Positions 1 to 4,992 of a stretch of 11,440 nucleotides of DNA are shown one piece after another. A program made the position numbers and the translations under genes. Under the pieces are notes generated by a model, which saw only the letters and a program-made list of their open reading frames with translations, ran no database searches and was not told the DNA's origin. Origin of the DNA: an uncultured bacterium (GTDB lineage Bacteria; Desulfobacterota; WTBG01); the NCBI GenBank assembly GCA_938024025.1, contig CALJBY010000069.1:1-11440 (forward strand), read 5' to 3'. How positions within the stretch are numbered: the first letter of the stretch is position 1; the number at the start of each line of letters is the position of its first letter.

Positions 1-562
1 CTGCACCGGTGAGTTCATGGGCCAGCTGCATAAGCTGGTTTCGGGTAAGAAAAGCAGGGACAACGGTTACCCTGAACTCATAGGAGAGAGCATGTGTCCG
101 GAGTATATCCACACTCTCCTGAATGTGCTCAATGTTTACGGGAACTCCTGAACAGCGGGAATAGGATTCAGGCTCAAGGGTTGACTTCACGTCCATAGCG
201 ACGTGATCAATCAACCCATCCTGCAGTAATCGTTTTAGAATCCGGGGGCGGGAGCCATTGGTGTCCAGTTTAATTAACAGCTGTTCATTGCGCAGGGTTT
301 CAATGAGTTGCCGCAGGTCGGGAAAGAGGGTAGGTTCTCCACCCGTAATGCATACGCCATCAATCCATCTTCCATAGTGCCTTAGGCGTGTCAGGATATG
401 TTGAAGGGGAACGGGGGGGAACTGGTCGGGATCGAGCACAAGGTCGTAATTGTGACAATAGGGACAGCGAAAGTTACACTGGGGCAAGAAAATGACAGAG
501 GCTACCTTGCCTGGCCAGTCGACGAAAGATGTTTCGATAAATCCTTTAATGGGAAAAGACAT
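1..562 (-). CDS. nrdG: Anaerobic ribonucleotide reductase activating protein (radical SAM), partial at the left edge
   Basis: This gene runs off the window edge; 187 residues are visible. By family knowledge it is the activase that uses a [4Fe-4S] cluster and S-adenosylmethionine to generate the glycyl radical on NrdD in the cytoplasm. The sequence shows the radical-SAM cluster motif CNFRCPYC (C29, C33, C36), the SAM-binding motif GGEPT at 74-78, and later strands of the partial barrel (KLDTNGS, MDVKS). The opening residues, with FVDWPGK near position 13, are typical of the NrdG-type subgroup. The ATG at 562 was chosen because a GAAGG Shine-Dalgarno sequence sits about 9 bases upstream. It starts 26 bases after the response regulator stop and is the fourth gene of the nrdD operon. 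The missing C-terminus is probably a few dozen residues. The main alternative is activase of another glycyl-radical enzyme, but nrdD in the same operon argues against this. Confidence 0.93.
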   Translation of the reverse strand, partial: MSFPIKGFIETSFVDWPGKVASVIFLPQCNFRCPYCHNYDLVLDPDQFPPVPLQHILTRLRHYGRWIDGVCITGGEPTLFPDLRQLIETLRNEQLLIKLDTNGSRPRILKRLLQDGLIDHVAMDVKSTLEPESYSRCSGVPVNIEHIQESVDILRTHALSYEFRVTVVPAFLTRNQLMQLAHELTGA

Positions 563-588
563 GTGCTTGCCTTCAGAAAGAAGTGCTG

Positions 589-1005
589 CTAGTTTTCGGG
601 AATTGTCTTAGAGGGTGGCGTGTCTGAGCCGGATTGCTTAAAGCATTTTTCTATAGTGGTCATGAGAAGACTTAAGGGAAAGGGCTTCACGAGACAGTCG
701 TATGCTCCTTTCTCAAGGACCTCTTCATATATTTCCGTGCTGGGAAATCCCGTCATGGCCAGAGTCACTAGATGGGCATACTTATGCCCTATTTTGTCCA
801 GTAACTCTAATCCGTTCATGTGGGGCATGTAAATGTCAGTGATCACCATATCGAAGGAATCTCTTCCTAATGCCTCATAGCCCTCACCACCATGGCATGC
901 AGTTTTTACATAAAAACCCTGATAGGTCAAAAACCGGTAGAGCATTTCCCGCAGTTCTCGATCATCGTCAACTACAAGTATCTTCTGGTGTCGTTCGCTG
1001 ACCAT
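589..1005 (-). CDS. Single-domain response regulator (receiver domain only)
   Basis: The 138-residue protein is a CheY/Spo0F-like receiver. The sequence shows the acidic pair D13/D14, the phospho-acceptor D57 inside ITDIYMP, the conserved T85 (AMTGF) and K107 (VKPF). After the last receiver helix only about 15 polar residues remain, so there is no DNA-binding or enzymatic output domain. Such proteins usually relay phosphate in a phosphorelay or act by protein-protein contact. It lies between the redoxin (stop 13 bases upstream) and nrdG (start 26 bases downstream), all on one strand, so it is probably made from the nrdD transcript. The Shine-Dalgarno sequence is weak (GAGA-type), which suggests modest expression or coupling to the upstream gene. 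No histidine kinase is visible in the window, so partner and output are unknown. The family call is secure; the link to nucleotide metabolism is inference from position. Confidence 0.9.
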   Translation of the reverse strand: MVSERHQKILVVDDDRELREMLYRFLTYQGFYVKTACHGGEGYEALGRDSFDMVITDIYMPHMNGLELLDKIGHKYAHLVTLAMTGFPSTEIYEEVLEKGAYDCLVKPFPLSLLMTTIEKCFKQSGSDTPPSKTIPEN

Positions 1006-1018
1006 TGAGCATCTCGTC

Positions 1019-1300
1019 TCACAGCAGAGGGGAAGTTTGTTGCTTCACTAAAACCTCTTTAATTGTTTGCAGGGTGGGAACAGTGCCCCGAAAATCGGCC
1101 ACCGTATTTTCGTCAGCGTCCTCCACAATCATGGTTGGGGTAGAGAGCACTCCATAGTAGGATGCTTCTGCTAAACCATCTGCTGTATCTAAATCATAGT
1201 AGAGAACGTTAAGCCCCTCCTTCTCTAAGAGTAAACCAATCTCTTTTGCCGATGGACATTTGTAACAGCCATCTTTCACAAACACCTTGACCTTTTCCAT
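1019..1300 (-). CDS. Small thioredoxin/glutaredoxin-like redoxin linked to NrdD
   Basis: This 93-residue protein has the thioredoxin-fold pattern: a first strand (KVKVFVKDGC), an active-site CxxC at C12-Y-K-C15 followed by proline, a second strand (VLYYDLDTADG), then a cis-proline segment STPTMIV (P55) and a C-terminal helix. These are features of glutaredoxin/NrdH-type redoxins that shuttle electrons through a reversible disulfide. It starts 25 bases after the nrdD stop, with a good Shine-Dalgarno sequence (GAGGAG) 5 bases before the ATG. Some class III reductases take electrons from thioredoxin-type proteins instead of formate, so a plausible role is reductant for NrdD; this is inferred from linkage. 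The CYKC dipeptide matches neither the thioredoxin (CGPC) nor the common glutaredoxin (CPYC) form, so the electron donor cannot be predicted. A general redox role is possible. Confidence 0.82.
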   Translation of the reverse strand: MEKVKVFVKDGCYKCPSAKEIGLLLEKEGLNVLYYDLDTADGLAEASYYGVLSTPTMIVEDADENTVADFRGTVPTLQTIKEVLVKQQTSPLL

Positions 1301-1312
1301 ACATACTCCTCT

Positions 1313-1332
1313 CCGTTAAGCACGCTTAACGG
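1313..1332 (-). promoter_or_regulatory. Intercistronic hairpin overlapping the nrdD stop codon
   Basis: A perfect 8-bp inverted repeat (ccgttaag / cttaacgg) with a 4-base loop spans the nrdD TAA stop and ends right beside the Shine-Dalgarno sequence of the redoxin gene. A second stem (positions 1330-1347, ggtttt/aaaacc arms plus one C-G pair) shares bases with it, so the two would exclude each other. There is no U-run after it on the transcribed strand, so it is not a classical terminator. It could stabilise the nrdD message or tune redoxin translation; the function is inference. Confidence 0.5.
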
Positions 1333-3446
1333 TTTTCGAAAAAACCGGGGTTCTTATAACGATCGTTCAGTTCACCGCGCTTGCCTTTATTCCAGCTGGA
1401 GACCTTAGTAAAGTAGCCGGTTATTCGGGTAATACCTTCAACCTCGCTCGAACCGCAGTGAGAACAGGCATCGTGCAGGCCCCGGATTGTTTGCCCACAA
1501 CCCAAACAGTTGGTAAACTCAGGTGAAAAGGCTATTTGATCGTTTAAGGATTCCCTGAAGGTTTTTATCACAAAATTTGCCAGTGATTCTTTTGAGGGTT
1601 TTGACTCCCCCAGCCAAATGTGGGTTAGGGATCCTGCTTCAATACGGGGATGGAAGAGACCTTCTTTAATGACCCTGTCGATGGGACTCATTTTCGAGGA
1701 AACAGCAAAAGAGGTTGAATTGGTGTAGTAAGCCTCACCACGTGCAAGATCACCTTTGACATAGTTTTCTGCCTCGGGGGCATGGTATTTTAAATCAAGA
1801 CGAGCGAAGCGGTACGCAGTGCTCTCGGCGGGAGTTTGTTCCAAAACGAACCGCATGCCGTGTTCTTTACTTAACTTCTTCGTTAAGAGATCCATATGGG
1901 ATATAACTTTTAAACCAAACTTGAAAGCCCGGCTGCTTTCATGAAGCTCTTCACCCGTGTGGATGTGTACCAGCTCATTTAATCCCAGCATGCCGATAAG
2001 ATAGGTCACCCGGTGCATTCTCAGGTAGGGGGCACCGTCTTTATTCATGGTGAGCAGGGAGAGAGGACTCCGGTCACCATGGGAAATCAGTTTTTCGATG
2101 AAGGCTTTCTTTTCGCTGTGGGCTTTAATTGCCAGGTGCATAAGATCGTCTATTTTGTCAAAAAGAAGCGTATCATCTCCCTTGCTGGTATATCCCAGGC
2201 GCGGTAAATTTAAGGTGACATTTTGCAGAGCTGAATAACGCATCCTCCAGGGTTCTTTTGCATCCAGCAAATCCTGGTCGTCCAGCTTGAAACTCAGTCG
2301 GCAGCATTCTGATATTTTAGCCGTGCTTCCCCGGTCAAAGACAAAATAGGTATTGCCTTTATCAGCTGCGACGTCGCAGATCAGGTGTAAAAATGCTTCA
2401 TGCCCTTCCGTTTTAAAGAATTTTTCGGTAATATGTACCAGGGGTTTGGGAAAGAAGAAGGGTCTGCCCGTTCCATCACCTTCCTTGTAGACTTCAAAGA
2501 GCGCCCATACGAATTTTTGAGCTTCCTTAGTGTAGTCCTGGTACTTTTTGCCGGTAAAGGTTCCACCAGGTCCAATAGCTGGAACATCCTCAAAGTGTTT
2601 CGGCACCTCCCAGTAGAGATTTATATCCGAAAATATCGCCTGACCGCCCCTGGCGACTGCCTGCTGGGAAAACTCAAAAATGAGCATCTGGGCGAGCTGT
2701 TTTATTGCCCTGTCACTCAACCCTACCAGATAGGGCGCAAAGAAAATATTGACAGCATCCCAGCCGATGGCGCCGGCGAAATTACTCTGCAGTGCAGCTG
2801 AAAACTTCACCATGTGTGCAAGCAGCACCTCCGGGTGCTTTGCCGGTTTTGCAATGGAGAGGGCATTGGGCAGGTTGAGGCCGAATTTTTTAATATATTC
2901 TAACGATTGACCAGAACAGTAAGGCCGGTCAACAAAACCCAGGTCGTGCAGGTGCATATCCCCACGCATGTGGGCATCACCTATAGCCTGGGAGAAGACA
3001 GTCAAGAGGGCGTATTCCTTCTTGATGTTTTCCGCTAGTGTCAGGTTGGTTGCTTCAGGGCCATGGGGAACATTGGCATTTTCTTTGTTGGGGTGGAGGA
3101 TAAACTGGTCTACATCATAGAGGGGCACTCCCAGGCGGGTGTGCATTTTGCGGGCTTTTTCCAGGCCTCTGGCAATCAGCTGGGCATTCACCAGCTCACG
3201 AATGAGGGGGGCCGTAATGAGAGAAATCTTTGAGGCGATGATCTGGTTCTGTACTTCCTTGCTGATTTCTTCAGCTGTAGCGGGATCCACATCGGCTTCC
3301 CTCACCAGGGCATCGACGATTCTCTGTCTGTTCCAGAATGACATGTCTTCGTCAGAAGTCCTTACAAAGAGTGCCATATCTGTTGTCTCATCTGTGAGAT
3401 AAGACTGTCTTACGCTGCTTTCCTTATGTTCACCTGTTGAAACCAC
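1326..3446 (-). CDS. nrdD: Anaerobic (class III) ribonucleoside-triphosphate reductase
   Basis: This 706-residue glycyl-radical enzyme reduces ribonucleoside triphosphates to deoxy forms in the anaerobic cytoplasm. An ATP-cone allosteric domain occupies about residues 26-115. The catalytic barrel follows, with HLHDLG near 165, a conserved cysteine at C177 (RPYCSGQ), a finger-loop cysteine doublet C381-C382 (ECCRL) and the family segment EQTPAEST at 536-543. Four zinc-site cysteines, C647, C650, C661 and C664, precede the glycyl-radical site at G677 (RITGY). All key elements are present and the length is normal, so it looks intact. The GTG start at 3446 is preceded by AAGGAGG with a 6-base gap. 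It is the first gene of an operon with a redoxin, a receiver protein and nrdG, and a strong-looking promoter with candidate NrdR boxes lies just upstream. The adjacent redoxin suggests thioredoxin-type rather than formate-dependent reduction, which is inference. The NrdD assignment is very secure. Confidence 0.97.
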   Translation of the reverse strand: MVSTGEHKESSVRQSYLTDETTDMALFVRTSDEDMSFWNRQRIVDALVREADVDPATAEEISKEVQNQIIASKISLITAPLIRELVNAQLIARGLEKARKMHTRLGVPLYDVDQFILHPNKENANVPHGPEATNLTLAENIKKEYALLTVFSQAIGDAHMRGDMHLHDLGFVDRPYCSGQSLEYIKKFGLNLPNALSIAKPAKHPEVLLAHMVKFSAALQSNFAGAIGWDAVNIFFAPYLVGLSDRAIKQLAQMLIFEFSQQAVARGGQAIFSDINLYWEVPKHFEDVPAIGPGGTFTGKKYQDYTKEAQKFVWALFEVYKEGDGTGRPFFFPKPLVHITEKFFKTEGHEAFLHLICDVAADKGNTYFVFDRGSTAKISECCRLSFKLDDQDLLDAKEPWRMRYSALQNVTLNLPRLGYTSKGDDTLLFDKIDDLMHLAIKAHSEKKAFIEKLISHGDRSPLSLLTMNKDGAPYLRMHRVTYLIGMLGLNELVHIHTGEELHESSRAFKFGLKVISHMDLLTKKLSKEHGMRFVLEQTPAESTAYRFARLDLKYHAPEAENYVKGDLARGEAYYTNSTSFAVSSKMSPIDRVIKEGLFHPRIEAGSLTHIWLGESKPSKESLANFVIKTFRESLNDQIAFSPEFTNCLGCGQTIRGLHDACSHCGSSEVEGITRITGYFTKVSSWNKGKRGELNDRYKNPGFFENR

Positions 3447-3459
3447 AATTGCCCTCCTT

Positions 3460-3507
3460 TTGGCTTATTTAGTGACAAAATACAGATTATACTACTACAT
3501 CTTGTGT
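3460..3507 (-). promoter_or_regulatory. Candidate tandem NrdR boxes upstream of nrdD
   Basis: Against the published NrdR box consensus (acaCwAtATaTwGtgt), the minus-strand segment 3507-3492 (acacaagatgtagtag) matches 12 of 16 positions. A second segment, 3475-3460, begins exactly 32 bases further on; its first ten positions match well (tcactaaata) but its second half is poor, about 8 of 16 overall. Paired NrdR boxes with this helical spacing are typical of ribonucleotide reductase promoters. The first box fills the promoter spacer, so binding would repress. The nrdR gene itself is not in the window. The first box is moderately convincing, the second weak. Confidence 0.5.
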
Positions 3508-3512
3508 GTCAA
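3486..3512 (-). promoter_or_regulatory. Sigma-70-type promoter of the nrdD operon
   Basis: On the minus strand a perfect TTGACA (3512-3507) and a perfect TATAAT (3491-3486) are separated by 15 bases. This is shorter than the ideal 17, but TAATCT, two bases downstream, would give a 17-base spacer. Transcription would start near 3479, giving a leader of about 33 bases that carries the nrdD Shine-Dalgarno sequence. No other comparable promoter is seen before the operon. Confidence 0.7.
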
Positions 3513-3582
3513 GGGGAAAAGAGAAAAATTTTTATTCCGCTTTTTCTAGGTATAGTAGGGAGACTTCCCTATTTTCAAAAGG

Positions 3583-3626
3583 AAAATGACTAAAATCAAA
3601 CACTTGAACCACGAAGAACACGAAGA
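3583..3626 (+). repeat. Dispersed composite repeat, copy 1
   Basis: This segment matches positions 11121-11164 at 39 of 44 bases, including a perfect 20-base run covering ccacgaagaacacgaaga. Its core has a 9-base period (ccacgaaga, acacgaaga, tacacaaag). A shared agtcagaat word lies about 60 bases after this copy (3683-3691) and about 30 bases after the other, so the unit seems to be a composite. It sits in the gene-free stretch between the nrdD promoter and rfaE2. No coding potential is apparent in the stretch. Confidence 0.8.
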
Positions 3627-3693
3627 TACACAAAGTAAAACCAAAAACCTGAAAACCACAGAGAAAAAGTAGCAAACACAGGAGTCAGAATTG

Positions 3694-3839
3694 CACCGCA
3701 GAGGCGCTAAGGGAAAGGGGCAAGGCAAAAGGATAAAGGTACAAGGAAAAAACAAAGAAGAAATGATTAACAGTAAGAAATTAAAACTTACAGATCTTTT
3801 ATAGTATTTTTTCTTTGCGTACTTTGCGTCTTTGCGGTG
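3694..3839. repeat. Imperfect inverted-repeat element (MITE-like)
   Basis: The ends, 3694-3711 (caccgcagaggcgctaag) and 3822-3839 (ctttgcgtctttgcggtg), are inverted relatives matching at 15 of 18 bases. The right end is itself built of 8-9-base units (ctttgcgta, ctttgcgt, ctttgcgg). The AT- and purine-rich interior has no supported gene. It may be a small non-autonomous element or two oppositely oriented members of one repeat family. From here to 3946 I see nothing further except an AT-rich 7-bp stem at 3885-3901 without a U-run. Confidence 0.6.
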
Positions 3840-3946
3840 AACTAATAAAAAAAGAAATCTAAAATATGAAGGGTTGCCAGCTCATTAAGAAGAATTCTTA
3901 AGGAAATGAATGAAATTAATGAGGCAGAAGGGAATGAGAGATGTGA

Positions 3947-4438
3947 TCATGATGCATGGGGTGAAAGGTGGGAAGCTATGGTTTCAATGATTCGTGTAGT
4001 TGAAACTTCGGGGACCAGGGGAAGGGCAATTACCTGCCCTCCATAGGATTCAACGATGTCCCGGCCTACTATGGTATTGAGGGCCCAATCGCCTCCTTTT
4101 ACCAGAATGTCAGGTTTTACTGCGGAAATGATTTCCAGGGGATCATCCTGATCAAAGATAGTAACAAAGTCAACGCATGCCAGGGCAGCAATGATTTCCG
4201 CCCGTTCTGCCTGTGGAACGATAGGACGTGGGGGACCTTTCAGTGTCCTGACTGAGCGATCACTATTTAACGCTACGATTAAGGTATCACCAAGTTTTTT
4301 TCCTTCCTTAAAACATCGTACGTGACCGATATGGATGAGGTCATAACAACCATTGGTGAAAACTATTTTTTTACCTTCTTTTTTATGGTGAGATACTGCT
4401 GTAAGCAGCTCATCACAACCCTTTATTTTATCTATCAA
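3947..4438 (-). CDS. rfaE2: D-glycero-beta-D-manno-heptose 1-phosphate adenylyltransferase (stand-alone RfaE domain II)
   Basis: The 163-residue nucleotidyltransferase adds AMP from ATP to heptose 1-phosphate, making the ADP-heptose used for the LPS inner core (family knowledge). The sequence shows TNGCYDLIHIGH with the catalytic HxGH at H36-H39, then NSDRSVR, the LVKGGDW segment and the C-terminal STTRII motif, all typical of this group. It corresponds to the C-terminal half of the bifunctional HldE; no kinase domain is fused or adjacent, so a separate heptose kinase must be elsewhere. The start is TTG at 4438, with GGAGGAG about 10 bases upstream; an in-frame CTG two codons earlier sits closer to that site, so the exact start is uncertain. 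It is flanked by repeat-rich gaps on both sides and has its own candidate promoter, so it is probably monocistronic. Confidence 0.93.
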   Translation of the reverse strand: MIDKIKGCDELLTAVSHHKKEGKKIVFTNGCYDLIHIGHVRCFKEGKKLGDTLIVALNSDRSVRTLKGPPRPIVPQAERAEIIAALACVDFVTIFDQDDPLEIISAVKPDILVKGGDWALNTIVGRDIVESYGGQVIALPLVPEVSTTRIIETIASHLSPHAS

Positions 4439-4477
4439 AGACAGCTTTCTCCTCCCGAAATAGGGCAGTGTTCTAAA

Positions 4478-4499
4478 GGTAACCGTGTGATCGGTTACC
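4478..4499. promoter_or_regulatory. Palindrome in the rfaE2 leader
   Basis: A perfect 8-bp inverted repeat (ggtaaccg / cggttacc) with a 6-base spacer lies about 40 bases upstream of the rfaE2 start and just downstream of its candidate promoter. It could be an operator or an RNA hairpin in the leader. No U-run of terminator quality follows it on the minus strand. Confidence 0.45.
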
Positions 4500-4515
4500 C
4501 GTAGTGCAGCAACTC

Positions 4516-4545
4516 ATTATAATCAGAAAAAAGATGACTTGTCCA
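4516..4545 (-). promoter_or_regulatory. Candidate sigma-70 promoter of rfaE2
   Basis: On the minus strand TGGACA (4545-4540, five of six matches to the -35 consensus) and a perfect TATAAT (4521-4516) are 18 bases apart. Transcription would begin near 4509 and give a leader of about 70 bases that contains the palindrome at 4478-4499. Confidence 0.5.
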
Positions 4546-4551
4546 ACCTAA

Positions 4552-4563
4552 AATTCAGAATTC
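4552..4563 (+). repeat. 12-base direct repeat (aattcagaattc), copy 1
   Basis: The identical word recurs at 4981-4992, overlapping the pilB stop codon. The two copies bracket the hairpin-rich stretch between rfaE2 and pilB. Related words (agtcagaat) occur at 3683 and 11197, so this may be part of a wider repeat family. Confidence 0.55.
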
Positions 4564-4705
4564 TCTTATCCACAAAACTCCAGTATTCCGGATGAAAACT
4601 GGCTGCATGGGTTCTAAGCAAACCCTCATGCTCCTTCGGGGCACCACGAACTATGAAAATTGTTTTTCCTTTTCTCTCCTCCCTTATCCCTCCCCCTCTC
4701 CTTAA

Positions 4706-4775
4706 TCCCCTCCCCAGCGGGGAGGGGAGATGGTCTGGGCGGCCCTACTATTCCCTCTCCACAGTAGGGAGAGGG
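4706..4775. repeat. GC-rich double-hairpin repeat
   Basis: The first stem is perfect over 10 bp (tcccctcccc / ggggagggga, 4706-4728) with a 3-base loop. The second is 8 bp (ccctctcc / ggagaggg, 4753-4775) with a 7-base loop. The flanks are also pyrimidine-rich before and purine-rich after. No poly-U tail is present on either strand, so a repetitive extragenic element is more likely than a terminator. Confidence 0.65.
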
Positions 4776-4823
4776 TTAGGGGGTAACATCAATCTATTTT
4801 CGTGTTAAACATGTTTGAATTTC

Positions 4824-4875
4824 GGTAGGAGCGCATTCATGCGCGATGCATTCGCGGCTTAAAGCCGCTCCTGCC
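4824..4875. repeat. REP-like palindromic element
   Basis: Outer arms ggtaggagcg and cgctcctgcc enclose two inner palindromes: gcgcat-tc-atgcgc (4831-4844) and gcggctt-a-aagccgc (4854-4868). Elements opening with GTAGGAGCG and containing a GCGGCTTAAAGCCGC-type core are well known as intergenic repeats in several proteobacterial genomes. It lies about 110 bases downstream of the pilB stop. The rest of 4439-4983 has no gene that I can support. Confidence 0.7.
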
Positions 4876-4980
4876 ATCACCCTATCTGAAAGAGACATGC
4901 TTGGATGTAGTTGGGTAAGAACCTAACTGCAAGAAGTTACAGTCGTATTGGGTGTCAACTGGAGAATTACAGATAAGCAG

Positions 4981-4992
4981 AATTCAGAATTC
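4981..4992 (+). repeat. 12-base direct repeat (aattcagaattc), copy 2, overlapping the pilB end
   Basis: This is identical to 4552-4563. On the minus strand the repeat encodes the last pilB residues (E-F) and the TGA stop. Confidence 0.5.

Noticed and set aside
1..592. Plus-strand open frame at 398-592 over the left-end gene.
   Set aside because: It is antisense to the clear radical-SAM activase frame, which carries the CxxxCxxC and GGEPT motifs.
2400..2801. A 133-codon plus-strand open frame inside nrdD.
   Set aside because: It is antisense to conserved NrdD coding sequence, has no recognisable domain and no ribosome binding site that I can see.
3546..3755. A 69-codon minus-strand frame in the nrdD-rfaE2 gap.
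   Set aside because: It reads through repeat and low-complexity sequence; the predicted peptide is a compositionally biased F/S/C/L string.
3583..3840. Reading the short repeats as a CRISPR array.
   Set aside because: The units are only 8-9 bases, degenerate and without unique spacers, and no cas genes are present.
4706..4875. Reading the GC-rich hairpins as rho-independent terminators of pilB.
   Set aside because: None has a U-run on the minus strand, and the sequences look like repetitive extragenic elements.
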